The translations under genes and the position numbers were made by a program. Below the pieces are notes generated by a model. The model searched no databases. It was not told the origin of the DNA and saw nothing but the letters and a program-made list of their open reading frames with translations. From Adineta ricciae (taxonomy: Eukaryota; Rotifera; Eurotatoria; Adinetida; Adinetidae): a stretch of 64,000 nucleotides of DNA. Within the stretch, counting starts at the first letter, position 1; every line of letters begins with the position of its first letter. Positions 12,147-25,600 of this stretch are shown in pieces. The DNA lies in assembly GCA_905250025.1 (NCBI GenBank), contig CAJNOJ010000015.1:372001-436000 (forward strand), in the 5' to 3' direction.

Positions 12147-12632
12147 TAACTCTGTTCTTTGTTAATATGTAAACCATTGGAAGTAAACCACGTGATAATG
12201 CATTACCATAACAATTGAATAAAGATGGTAAGATCTATCTCTATTCGGTTGTTGTGTTGATTACTCATAAAAAGCATACGATAGAATACGCAAAGTTTAT
12301 ATTCGCATTTCATCTACATGGACCAGCAATGACAAGCGCACACTTCTATATCCACACACGTATATATATATATATATATAAAGAAATAATGCTATTACTA
12401 CTACTAGTGCAGCTGTGTTCGTTGAGATGGCTGCCGGTTAAGCGTATTTTTTTTATTATTGGAGCCGCGTGTGATGTCGTTCACGAACAAAATGTCAAAA
12501 GAAAGGAAGAAAGAAAGAAAGAAAGAAGGAGAAAGAAACAGAATGGAGCAACAAGAAGACATTTCTGAATACCCTTGTCGGTAATAAACAGCCACTGAAT
12601 CACATCGTGTTATCTGCTCCAATGATAAACAC

Positions 12633-14156
12633 TCAGTTGACAAAGAGATAGACAACGATGGCTAAAAAATCATCCTAATCGAGTTCTTTCTTTCTCTATT
12701 AATCTCCGAACAAAAAGAAACAATACGACAGCACAAAAATAATGAATCACTTACCATTACGAATTCCAATTGTATGTAGACCATTAGATATCTCGTTAAA
12801 AATAATTAAGCGTTTATCATTGGAATCATTTGTCAGATTGAGATTCCGTTTATGACTGAGATCGAAGACATAAAATTCCAACAAATGATTGGGCTCATCT
12901 GTTGTTGCACGTGATGATGTATCTGTATTGTTATTATTATTATTATTGTTGTTGTTGTTATTGTTGTTGTTGTTGTTATTAATATTTCTTTGTTTCTTTC
13001 TTGACTGTACATTGCTACTTACACAACTTAAACTGTCACATGAAAACGAACCTAAACGAATGAAGAATGCACGAATATGATTCCAGAAGAAAAACAGATA
13101 CCTAAAAATATCTTAGAAGAGAATCCTTGCTGCGACTGCTGCTGCTGCTGATGTTTACTCATTTGTTTCGATAGTATCGAAACGAGTGCGATTTTTTCAT
13201 GTAAACGATGGTAACTATGTGATTGCTGTTCAGTTTGCTTCATTCCGATCATCTTTTCAATTACTGTCTATTCAATCAAATGTTATTGCTTTTTGTAGCC
13301 AAGTTAAAGTTCAAAACAATGACATGATACTAAGCTTCTCATTTTTCTTCTTTATGTACAATAGTGATCTTTACGAATCAGAAGAGAGAAGAAAATAATT
13401 ATGACGATCGGGCGGGCAAGGTAAACGACAAAAAGAAGAAAAAGAAGACGATGATGATGATGATGATCAACCGATTTAATCGGAGCGGATCAGTTGTTTC
13501 TAGCTTTCGTCTGTAAATGAAGGGTAGTGTTGTTGTTATTATTGTTCTTGGCGACTAACGACTATACAAATAGATGTCTCGACAGAGAGAAGTGCACAAT
13601 CAGCTTCCGGCTCGATGTAAATAATGAAGATCTAATCAGTTTGATGCGTATGCTTTATTTTATCAAACGTATATCAAAAACAAAACATCATATATATGAA
13701 TCTATCAATTACGAGATGAGTGTATGCGATAGACAAAGAATTCATTATCAAAACAAGTTTCCTCTCTGATCGAAATCAATCAAATTGATCTCGAGAGTTC
13801 TTAATAAACTTCATCATCTAGATAGACATCAAGCACGAAAACACCCTGTTTTCTTTTCTTTCTAAATGCTCCGCATGAGCGTATGTGAAAGGCTCAAATA
13901 ACGCATTTTCTTTCGATTACATCATTTTCCTCATACATTCCTTGGATATTAATTAATTTCATGTGTTCGAACAAAGACAAAAAAGAAAAGAAACACGTAT
14001 CTGCTTACTTTTATCGTCGTTACTGTTCTGAATTTGTTTTTGAAGATAAAGTTGTTGAGCAGCACGTTTTCGTGATATCGGCCGTTTTTCTTTGGGATAA
14101 AGTTTGGACGAACGTAGACTTCCGCAACAACTCTGACATGATAGACAATCCACCAT
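12633..14156 (-). CDS. Tentative four-exon gene, unknown protein of about 211 aa
   Basis: I assembled this by hand from exons that keep phase: 14009-14156, 13102-13263, 12755-13051 and 12633-12661. The donors are GTAAGC, GTATCT and GTAAGT and the acceptors end in CAG, TAG and TAG. The start is ATG 14156 in a CCATGG context. The protein begins MVDCLSCQSCCGS (Cys-rich), then has a basic stretch with RKRAAQQ, a Gln run, an Asn run coded by AAC/AAT repeats, and a well-composed non-repetitive segment LLEFYVFDLSHKRN and LIIFNEISNGLHTIGIRN. I do not recognise the family. The last exon codes only nine residues and is the weakest part. The gene may extend further 5' or 3'. Confidence 0.4.
12920..12981 (-). 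repeat. AAC/AAT trinucleotide run, codes poly-Asn in the tentative gene
   Basis: About 20 consecutive AAC or AAT codons on the minus strand, in frame with flanking non-repetitive coding sequence. On the plus strand it reads as an artefactual poly-Leu frame. Confidence 0.6.
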
Positions 14157-16050
14157 GGGTACAAAGTGACGTATAGGATAAATACAGAAAAGAAGACAAA
14201 CAATCTGGAGAAAGTGTAAAAAGAACAATATAATGATTGACTAAATGATATTCTCTCTCTTTCTCTCTAATTTCTAACTTATGACGCAGCGAAAAGAAAA
14301 AGCGAAGAATGTTGATGTTCAGATTTCATCTTCATAGTTATGTGTGTCTGTCTCGTCAAGTAAAATAAAAAGACAAAAACTCACGAAAAGAACATGCGAT
14401 AATATTAATAATTTCGCGCTCGTTTTGATCAAGACGAGACGCATACAATGGAGAGAAAAATTATCGAACGACTACGATCAGTGTTGTTATTTTTCAAGCG
14501 TAGACGGAGATGTCGCATCGAGTTAAATTGTTTGAATTAGCCCGTGAACAGTTTTGCATAATCAGACATGCATGTACATTTTAAAACATTGTCATCGCAT
14601 TGTAATAGTTCTCCTTACATGATGATTTTATCGTTATTCGTCGCTGTTCGATCTTACAATCTGTTTATATGAATGAACATTTCTCGTCGGTATTTACTTA
14701 GAGTAAAGAAGAATAATAATAAGGAGGAAAAAATGAGATGAGGGCGGGTGTTCACTCATTGTCCAATTCTCATTTATCAACAGAAGATTACACATGTACA
14801 AAACGTATTGAATCAGGCCAACTCTTCCATTTCTCTCCCTACTTATGTCTTCTCTTTTGACACATTCGATCTTACCTATCCGTGGAAGAGAATTCAATTG
14901 AAAAAAAAGTATCTTTTCATTATTCGTCACAATTACATTCATATGATAATCAAATTTCTCGAACTGAAATTGTAACACTTATGCTAATTTCCATTGATGC
15001 GCGGGCTGGAAGGCGGTAGAAAAATAGCGAACAAAAAAGTGTACATTTACCTCATCACTCAATGATCTTTATAATAGTTATTCTGCCATTTCTCCTCTCA
15101 GTATTTATTACACTTCACACCAGAGTTAAAAACGTCGTTTGTCTTTTCTTCTTCTCTTTATTCACTCGCTTGTATGTTCTCTCTATCCCTTTCGCTGTGT
15201 CTCTCTCTCTCTCTCTACTTATATCGATCACTGTTCTGATGTCTGTAAAGCTATAGAAGAGAGGAGTTAAGAGAAAGAAATCATGCACACACATGCAACA
15301 TACACATATTCACACAAAAGGATGAGCTTTGTACAATTGACCATCTGTCTCGCACACGCATTTTTGCTCGATTGCTAGAAAAGAGAGCAGGATAATTTAC
15401 AGTTCATCCTCGTGCACTAATGATAACGAAATCTATGTCTATTGAAGAAGAAAAATGAAGAAGAATAAGAAGAAGTACATCAGGCACGTGCAATCTAAAC
15501 AAATGAGAAGTTCTACCATAAAGAGAAATTATAACCCTAACATCATATTTGACACACTGATCGATCCCATTTTACCTACATGAATATGCATCGAAGTGAA
15601 TTAGAACGGACGAAATGCATATTTGTTGTTTTTTTTTGAACTGACATCGATCTTCATTCGTCACAGTTACGCGTTCGAACATTGATCAATTACAAATGTT
15701 CAATGATTTAGTCATTCAACTCATTTGTTCCGTTCGATGGAACCATACAGATGCAAATGACATTGTAAGGATGCCCAGTCATAATATCAGTGATAATAAC
15801 AAGCGAAAAACTGTAAATGACAAGTATAGATCGTTACATGTCTAATGAATTTGATCTTCTGATGCAAATATACGACTGACCGATATCGGACAAATGGCTT
15901 CCGTTGCTTTTCTTTCTTCTCTTCTTGTTCTTTTTTCTTTAGAAAGTAATCAAATCTTTCGGTATTCTCTAGATACAAAACTGTCCATTATAGAGCAGCG
16001 AAAAGATGGCATAATGAGTTGTGTCATCGGGCGTTGTTTAACGGTAGTGT

Positions 16051-16072
16051 CAGCAGCAGCAGCAGCAGCAGC
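16051..16072. repeat. (CAG)7 microsatellite
   Basis: A perfect trinucleotide run. On the minus strand it would encode Ala in the open frame at about 15950-16240, but coding status there is unproven. Confidence 0.7.
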
Positions 16073-17818
16073 TGGTTTATCGCACAGAATACAAAAAGCG
16101 GAAGAAAGGAAAACGAATGTAAAATCCTTGACATTACGTCTCAAATAGGTTCTCACAGGATGTACAATTCTGTCATCCCCAAGGGTGGAAAGTATTAGTT
16201 GATCACATACAAGACAAAAGATCTGAACGGATTAAGTCAGAATGAAGCAAGACTATATTAAACAACATCGAATGTATGGTTGTTTAAATACTTACAGAAA
16301 CGTGAACCCAATGAACGTAGACGAAATGACTGGATTAATTTTTTCATTGTTCGCCAATCGGTATGGATTAGGTAAATAAATGAACGAGGAAAACTATTGT
16401 AATGTTTTCCTCAATGAGAAGAAAGAGAGAAGACACCGGTCTTCGCAAATGTATTGATTCGAATAAAAATAATAATGATGCAAAAAAGAAAAAAGAGAAT
16501 ATTAAAATTCTTTTTCTTCTTGCTAAGGATATCTTTCGTTAAAAGCAACAATGACGACCACAACTGTTATTAACATTTGATCCAAGGTTTTCTATCATGG
16601 TACTAAAATAAAAAAAAAAGCGCGATGTGACAAAGATCTACCAGACGGCAACAGTTGTCTAGTGATTAATATTCAAATCACTATTGATGTGCAAATCGAT
16701 GTTTCCTTCTCTGCAAATTTTACTCCAAGCACTACCGAAATAACTTACTTAATTAATAACCCGATATACACGTCGTAATGAAGATCATGTGCAATAACGA
16801 AAGAAAACATTATGAATCGGTTGTTATTGATTTTATTTTGATTTCAAAATGTGGGTATGCATACGGCTCTTCTCCCTGTCTCGGGAGGTCATACGAAGAC
16901 GGAAATTAGTTGACAGGTGAATGCTACTGGAGTCGTTTTGCTTAATCTAATCAATAATGCAACTATTCAGTCGTAATCAGTCCATTCTTTTCTACATGTA
17001 TTTCTCGTTCTTTTTTTTTCATCTTCTCCGCATGCACAACATAATAGACAAATAATGAGTCAGTTTCGCTATTCAACGCGAAATGATTGATGATTATCAA
17101 TTAACTAGAGTTTCATTAGAATCAACATGACTTGGGAATAGAAATAACGAGAAAGAAAACTTAATTAGATCCAGATGATTACTTTTTCTTGCTTAGGTTT
17201 CGATCAATATTTAATACATTCGAAATGAATTTATGATGAAATCTCGAGAATAACCGCTTGTCGGGTAAGCTGAATTTCATTGGAACATATGTTTGTAATT
17301 TTCACGTGAAGACAGGTACCAGATGTCGATCGAGCTGAATTTTCAGCGGATTATATATGACGACTTGATTTATCACACTTTCAAAGATAAGATTTCATAC
17401 GATGTGAACAAAAACAAATTATTTATCGTATTGATCGTGATTTGAAAAGAATAACTTCAAATGATTGATGTGCTCGAAAATCGTTCCGGTGAAAAATGTA
17501 ATTATTTTTCTTTCCTATTGATAAAAAGAAAACAAATTTCTGCCAGAAAGGTGATCGATAGTTACTATGTGATCTACTAGTATATTTTTACAGTAGGACT
17601 AATAAATCTCTTTCATAATTTGCGTCATCGTTCGTATTAGTTAAAGACTTATTTATGACTAAAGAAAGAAGAAGAAAAAAGAGAAGGACAAAAATTGATA
17701 ACTACAAACACAGGAATAGACAATCATACAATGAAGACGAAGAAAAAGAAGAGATCCATCACCGAACAAATACACACGAATATGAAGAGATCGAAACTAC
17801 TGTAGAATATGTTAATAT

Positions 17819-20800
17819 TTAGAAGACAGTACACTTCGTCTGTGGATTCATTTTCGCATTTTCTTTACATTGAAATACTCGACTGAAATGATGGCTTGAA
17901 TGCAATGAGCCGATCATTCTAAAAAGAGAATTAGCACACTTCACTGCATAAAACGAGAAAACAACTGATTCGATTTTACCGGTAGCGAAACGGCGTATGG
18001 ATCATGTCTCGTATATCCTTTCGTAAACGTTCATTCAGATAATTTCCACACCAGATCTATATAAAATCGAAAGAATTGTTGATTTAAGTGATCAAACGTT
18101 ATACTTGACTGAAAGCAATGAAGAACATTTGTTCATGTGTATAGTTATCCAATAAAGGTAGTCGACGTTCATCGCCATGAACTTTCAGCCATTGTTTATA
18201 AGCAAGAAAGGCCAATTCAGTTCCGGCTATGTCGGCAATATTCTCTGATCGTGTTGTGTTACCATTCAGTGTCATATTAACTTGCTCGTACGTATAGTTC
18301 GAGTATTGTTCAACAATACATCGTTCTGTTTCGCGATAAGTTGCGTCGGTTTCATTGTTCCACCATTGATTGAGATTACCATGCTCATCAAAATAACGTC
18401 CGTTCGTATCAAAGCCGTGAATAATTTCATGGGCTATGACCATACCGATACGACCATAGATTACAAAACTACAAGCACACAAAAGAGCATCTTTAGCATA
18501 AACTTGTAAATTGAATTTTACTGTGGAAATTTTGAACTGTAGAGAAAGGGTCGCGTCATGCCAACAGGTATAATGATAGCATTGCGATTGCTGTCATAGA
18601 GTGCATTGACTTGAGCTGAACTTGTCATCCATCTAATCGAGACAGAAGTCAGATCATAGACTAAAATGATTCGAGTCAAAAGAAGTTTCTTACTGGTTTT
18701 TGTCAACAGGTTTCCGAAAGAGCGCAATGTTTTTTCGTACTTCATTACCCAAAAGATTGATGACATTGTTTAAATGATTATCAAATGCAATGTTTAACTG
18801 AAACAAAAACAATAGTTGAGTTGATATTCCGTTGACACTTACGTGAGCATGACTTATATTCAAATAAGTTTCATTCAACGCTTCCAATGGATACGCAATG
18901 AACTCACTCATCAATTGCGCCTAAAATAACATTTCCAGATTTACTGAAGAGTTGAATTCAGTTCGTGTTTTACTTTGGCAAGTGCGACTTTTTTTGTATC
19001 GTTTGTCATCCATGTATTTCGTTTAATGGTTTCATAGAATGTACTTCGAATATTGAGAATTACTTCTTGTAACTAAACAAGAGATCAAATATTCTGATGA
19101 AATATGTACTTTGCGGATTCAGTACTTCTTCGCGAATATTGTCGTCGGATTGGGATTTTAGATAGAGATAGGTCATAGATTGGGCGAAAGTTTCATCGGC
19201 GCGATTCAATAAACAATGTGAACCAATTCCATTCAGAGCAGCACCCTAGACACGATGAGAATATATCAAACTAAAGCGATTGTTTTGTATATAAATCTCT
19301 ACCTGCGTCAGACGTGCAAGTTCGTAATGAGCTTCTCGAAAAGTTTTACTTAAATCAGGCACAAGACTTGCGATAACGCGCCAGAGGGCATAACCTGTCA
19401 TTGTTCTAAAGGTCAATATAGTTTCGACAAAATGCAATATCGCTCGTTATGACTACCGTATGTCAAAGCGACGAATAAGTCGCTCGAGATCTTCCATATA
19501 TTGGCTAGCATAGAGAACGACTATTGATTGGTCAGGTGGAATATATTCTTTGAACACAATATGAAAGTAGACAGTCCAGTTGATTGATTTGACCATTTGT
19601 TGTAATTCGCCGACAGATATTTTCTTGTAAAAATCCATAACTGTATTCGATGGTTGATCATCACGAATCTAGAGATGAACGAGTAATTGAGAGAGTTTTC
19701 GGGTAGCTCGACGTTTGCTCTTGAAAATCATTGTTGGCTTCTCAGGAAAGTAGACTGTCTCATATAACTCTGGGATAAACATAAATTGTAATTCGTCCTC
19801 TCTCTCTCTCGCTCTCTCTCCGCTCAACTTGGTAAGGATGAACAAAAAAGAAACTCTCACCTACGTTGGCGATTGCCTTCTCAAAAGTGAGTATTCGTTG
19901 CATTTCACTTCGTGCTTGTGATCGATCAACACCCAGACTAGTCGCGACGCTGACCATAAAATTTAAATAAGCATCAATCTCTTCTCCGGATTCGTATGCA
20001 GCGGATGCTTGCAGAAATAATGATGGGTGGTTGATCTACAAAACAAATCGTAGCATTATTTGAAGAGAAGTTATTTTCTGTAATAAGAATTACAAGAATG
20101 ATATGTTGGGAATTGTTCATGTCGTCTGCAGCTACTTTGAGCTCAAACAGAGGTTCAATGTTGAATTCTAAATGAAGCGTAGCTAGTAAGCGTTCGAGGG
20201 ATGATTTCGATTGCCATTGTTCGCCATATAACGGAGGAAATCCACCAAATCGATCGAGATGTTGCATCAGTATATGATAAGTTGCGTTTTCTACTGCCGG
20301 TGAATCTCGCTCTATAGATATCAATTAGAAAATGAAGCGCTCTCTACGGAGCAAGTATGTTCATCATTACCTGTGCTGATGCACGTTTGATAGAACGTTT
20401 TAAGCTTGCGAACAGCATCTGGTTCAGTGCTAAGGACAGGCTTACGAAGTAATTCTAGAAGACATTTCTTGGAATAGCGATCAGAGAAGTGAATTTACAG
20501 AAATACCTCGATATAAATCAACCACATCATTGACAAATGATTCGAATGAAGAGCGAACACTTCGGCCTTCTGGGATTGGATGACTTTTATCCCAATTACC
20601 ACAAGCAAATTGATAGAAATCCTTTAGGCGATACGGAAGAAGAAGTCGATCAACTTCTTTTCAAAATCCACTTACTTCACATGGATCAACAGTAACATCC
20701 ATTGCATTGTATGTATCCGCTGCTAATGTGATACACTCCGGTGTTAAGCACAGTTTCTCTAAAATATACCGATTAAAAATCTATTTATTAAATGCTATAG

Positions 20801-21091
20801 TTTCAGGAAAGTCGTTTTACGTTGAGGTCGAAGTCGTGTATGCAATGCATATAAAAATAATAAAGACATAACAATAGTAATAGCTAGTAACAGTGAAAGA
20901 CACAATCCGAATGTCATTTTATTTTGACATAGATAAGCTTTAAGCCAGTTGGTAGGCCTTTTATGTTTCATTGTTGTCGCCGCCGTCGTTGCTGCTGTTG
21001 CAGTTGAAGGTGATCGAACTTGCACTTCGGTCATAAGAGATTCGTGTTCACCTAACGACACTGGTACACTAGCCATTGGTCTATCCTTCAT
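17819..21091 (-). CDS. M13 metallopeptidase, neprilysin/ECE family
   Basis: A zinc endopeptidase that cleaves extracellular peptides. The gene has many short exons. Exon 1 (20795-21091) encodes a cytoplasmic N terminus and a signal anchor near residues 60-83, so the enzyme is type II with its catalytic domain outside. The next exons carry the Cys-rich start of the ectodomain (CLTPEC, then VDPCEDFYQFACGNW). VNALYDSNRNAI is the substrate-binding NAxY segment. The exon at about 18099-18470 has the zinc site HEIIH and the third ligand motif ENIAD, followed by IAG where NGG is usual. The last exon (17819-17918), after a 61-bp intron at 17919-17979, gives FSRVFQC...MNPQTKCTVF, the family C terminus, in which the last residue is usually Trp. 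The catalytic set is complete, so it should be active. The exact orthologue (NEP, ECE or NEP-like) is not assigned. Confidence 0.93.
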
Positions 21092-22650
21092 ATATGATGT
21101 AGAGCTTTTGCTTTTCGTTATTTGTATTGCAATTAATTGTACGTGAGAACGGGAATTGTTTGTGTGTTGTATTTATTAAACAGCTTGTTGTGACAATTAT
21201 CTACGATGTTTGTAACGTGTCATGTTTACAAGTCAGATCAGAGACGCTTGACTTTTTGATCTGATAATACAAAAGTAAATTAATAACAAGAAAATGAGAA
21301 AAATAAGAAAGAAAACGAGGAGAGAAAAGATCGACGTCTGTTTATCATCACTTACGTTCGACACACATCAACATCTTGATGTATTAAGTTCCATATAGCG
21401 TCGTATGTTTGTATATAATGTCTATATTTCTCTTGACTACTCGCTGTCGTGTATTGAAGATGCTCTTAGTATGAGTTGCGTCGATCGTCGTTCGAAGGTA
21501 TATAATTAATTGATACCCGCTTTCTCTCCGAGAAAGAAACGATCGACGAACGAATCCCGGCGGAGAAGACAAGAAGCGCGTCAAAATATGAATGAATTGT
21601 ATCATGCGGAAGTTGTCATCCACGCTATTTTCATTGCTCATTGAATCGATTCTCATCCTTTTCTCGCTGCCGTATTGAGTTCGTCTAATGCCAATAACAA
21701 AACGATTCGCATTCGATTTGCAATAACAATAGATATCGATCTGAATAGAAAAATTTCCTTTGTAGTCAGAGCGAAATTTTCCGGACATTAAGTATCTACC
21801 CGATATTTTCGATCTTCTCCCTTTCTCTCTCCTCGCTAAAGGAACTAGATTGTTATTACATTGTACAGAAAAACACACGATGCAAACGGAAAGGTTTCCC
21901 TTTGTAACATATAGATTGATAAGAGTGTCTCATTAATCAATCTATTATAAACAGTGTATATATCAGATAAATTAGTCTTTCTATCCAATAATCTACAATG
22001 TGTGTTACCGTTCAAGCAACTTGCTTTTATGAACACAAGATAAGTGATGGATTAGATGAGGATACGTCAATGCTCGTGAGCAGAGTTTGACATATCATTT
22101 CAGTTTCCCTTCTGTTCTGCTTGATTTGATTAAAAACAGTCTCGTTTCACATTTAATCTTTGTCAAAACTAATGGATCAGCAGACAACTAGAGCATCGAT
22201 CTGATTGACTTGTACTGAAGAACATCGAGAAAATGATTTTAAGAATCTTTTGTCATTACTAATTATCATCGATGAGATGCCAGAAGAACATTGTATTGTT
22301 TATCATCGATGAGATCTTACGATTTCGTTGTTTATAAGGAAACATTTGATTATATCCATCCAGGACAAGAATTCTCACAACATCCAGATCGTACCTGATG
22401 AATCGACTATTCACAAATTCAATTTTCTTGAATACATATACATCAATACTTTATTAAATATAATGAAGATTCTGTTGTTTGAAACATCATTCTATGAAAG
22501 CGTTGACTTCTCCATTTAGATTTCTGAGAAGGCTAAGAAAAGATTACACGTACGACGAACAAAGGAAAAAAAGAATCTATTCAGCTGTTAGAATATTGAA
22601 TACTACGTGCATGAATAAAAATAAATTCTGTCATTGCTGATGGCCTTCTT
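21092..22650. other. Interval between M13 peptidase and MED23
   Basis: This holds the upstream region of the M13 gene and the 3' flank of MED23. A 15-bp direct repeat, TATCATCGATGAGAT, occurs near 22265 and 22300. A minus-strand open frame of 164 codons at 21384-21878 looks non-coding. No other gene is seen. Confidence 0.45.
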
Positions 22651-25600
22651 TTAACGTTGTTGCGCCGGATTTCCATCCGGTCCCATTCCGCAAGTAGCGC
22701 CAGTTGTTAGTTGGAAATGTTGTTGAATATTTTGGGGTGATGTGCCATAAGGTGGTGCTTGCATTGCAGCTGTCGTGTACTGCATTTGCATTGTAGATGT
22801 ACCGGATTTCAATTGTCCATGTGTCGGTGCGTTGACACTTGACGGATCCACATTGGATGCGGATGAAGGTGTGGCTGCCGAGGCTGGTCCTTGAGAATGA
22901 ATGGTGGATGAGACATCCGTCTTGGCACAAAGAAAGTGAAGGCGTGATCGAAGCTTTTCGCAATGAAGATTATTCACGACTGTTTCAATTCGGTCACGTA
23001 TTGCGTCACCAACAACGATATATTTGATATGATAGAGAAAGTTAGCGATGGTATCCACATTCACAAACGCCTGTTGATGAACATCAACGCGTGCAATGAG
23101 GTCGTATGGAACGATAACAAACTAAAACAAAAATTAATGGCGAAGAAGAAGAAGAAGGTCAAATGAGACTTTTCGTTACCTCAAGTAATAATTTTGTCGA
23201 TTCAGTTTGAATACGTTGGAGAAATGGTCCAATCAATTGAAATGCTAAGAGAAGTTGATTTTCAGTTTTGATTGTTTGCGAAAGTCGAACTTGAACTAGG
23301 CTGCAATATACAAGCAGATTTCAAACTAAGTTTAGTCATAAGAATATACCTTAGAAATGGTTGCAAATGACTGATGCTACCATGTAGCCAAATTGAATGA
23401 ACGACAGCCACGAAACAGCATACCATATTTTCTGTATGTGTACAAAATCGTTCCCGAAAGTTAAGTAAATCCATAATGTCAGTTGGCGAACAACGTAATA
23501 GGAGTGGATGCTCAAATATTTGGCACATGCGTTCAAATAAATGCGACCAATAGTATTCCTAAGAGAAAATCATGTACATTCTTGGTAAATAACGAATCAT
23601 CGTCTTGACATACTGGTAAGGCAGAAAAGAGAAGACCCATGGTGTTGAGATATTTCAGATAATGTGCCCGAGGTATCAAACTATCGCTAAAAAAGTGAAA
23701 GTAAATAAACGAAGACTTTCAAACGAATCAACTTGCGCAGATATAAATGGCTCTGCGAATAATTTCCACGGATTGAAATTTTCTTGACCAGTATAAAAAA
23801 AGATTTCAACTGCTAGGCAGTGAATCAATTGTAACGATGGATTTGCGAATTCATTATAACGCCAATCGATGTTGTACTCGTAGGAGCTTTTCTCATAGAT
23901 AGGTGCACGGGAGTTAAGGAAAACAGAATAAACCTAAAAATGATCTTTCTCAAAGCAAAACAAAGAATAAGAAAAAGGATATCATCCACAAGTTTATGCA
24001 GAAGATCAATGGCATAACGTGAATTGAAAACAGGTGATGGTAGTTGACGTTTTTCGCCATCGACACGAAGATGATTTTCGATATAAGAAGTAAAATTATT
24101 GGAAAAACACCATTCCATCTTGCGCATATGGTAGATATTTCCTGTAGAACAAAATAGAAGTATTGACTTGTATCACGTGTCGATTCGAGTTTACCGAGTG
24201 TGCCGACGATTAATGATTGACGAAAGTTGAACTTTTCGCGCAGTTTTTTCTCATAAACAAACAAAGTATTATACAAAAATGTCACCGGTGCAGCTAAAAT
24301 ACGTAATAATCTCGGATCGATCAAAAAACAAAGACTGTCGCTATACAAACCATGCGCACGAAAGAGATTTTGAGCAATTGGTAAGACCGTATCCACAATA
24401 CGTGCGTTGGGCATGTGTTCAAACATTCGACTGATGATTAATTCAAAGATCTAAATTGAATAATGTAACATGCTTGTTCAAGTATATCCATACATCGCTG
24501 AACACTGTCAAGTTTCTTTCTCTTCAAAACGTCAGTAATCAACTTACAGGTAGAAGACGAAGACACATATTGCTGTAATAAGTTGGTAAACAGCGTTCCA
24601 TCGACTACAAACAACAAAATTAATGGTATGACTAATGCAAATGATATTTGAACGTACTGGTTGTAAATAATCCTTGATAAGGCCTTCCATAAAGAAACGC
24701 TCGATGTTTTTCTATAACAAAGCATCAGATCAGTTGGATACTTGAATAAGTTACGAAAAGAAGTACCTTGTGGTATTCACAATGGAATTTTTCATGGAAA
24801 TTTTTCATACTCCAAATATCACCGGATATCTACCAACGAATGACAATCAATATAGGTATGATTTTGTAATCTGAATGCAATGAACTACATACACTTCTTG
24901 CAATGTTACCAAAATCTTTGATAATCTCTGATAAAGCACTTGAATTAATCATGAAATAGAACAGAATGTGCACATAGGGTGTTTTGGCTTCATCCAATGG
25001 TCGAAGAAACTACATGAAATCAGTGTTGAGACATATTATCATCAAATCAACACATCCAGCCTTACTAGAATCAACAAAAGTCGATCAAGTTGAATAATAT
25101 TATAACGTGTTGCCATGTTTACAACTGCATCGGCGTACTAATGACGAATGAAAATCAAATACAGTTCGTTTTTTGCGTTTATGATGAGACTTACTTTCTG
25201 CATAAACGTTTGACTATGATTTTGTTGTAGAGTTATTTCACGTAGGATATATTCTGCTAATGTACGATAATGCGCATTCATTGAACGTGTCAAAAGGTTT
25301 TTGAATATTCTAATTCATTTCGAGTAGGTGATTATTCGAATTCGACAAATGTAATGAGAGACTTACTCATAGAACGTATTGATATATGAACGTAATGGAC
25401 GATCTTCAATAGTTAGTTTAAGAAATACGCTAAAACGAAGATTGAAATTGGAATATCCTAGCTAATGAAACTCCGAAAATAAATCTTTTACTTACCAGAA
25501 GCAAGTTGTGTTATTCGGTTGGCTAAAATGTTTGACAATTTCTTGTTCGTTTGCCAGTGATGCTGAATCTAGAGAAGATCGAAACAACTCGTTCAAAACG

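Larger units (their letters stand above)
12147..17818. other. 5.7-kb gene-poor interval
   Basis: By far the longest stretch here without a secure gene. It holds simple repeats: (TA)n at 12359-12380, GAAA-type repeats at about 12500-12535, AAC/AAT-type trinucleotides at 12920-12981, CT at about 15200-15215 and (CAG)7 at 16051-16072. One tentative gene lies at 12633-14156. On the minus strand an open frame runs through about 15950-16240 with two FCxxCD motifs. From 16400 to 17818 I see nothing coding; the last part is the 3' flank of the M13 peptidase gene. Confidence 0.5.

Noticed and set aside
12889-13080. Plus-strand poly-Leu open frame
   Set aside because: It is the antisense reading of the AAC/AAT repeat; the minus-strand reading has non-repetitive coding-like flanks.
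15894-16148. Plus-strand 84-codon frame with an Ala run
   Set aside because: The Ala run is the CAG microsatellite read in one frame; no other support.
21384-21878. 164-codon open frame on the minus strand
   Set aside because: Composition is not protein-like, no motif is visible, and no splice partner or sensible context was found. Probably chance in the 3' flank of MED23 and upstream region of the M13 gene.
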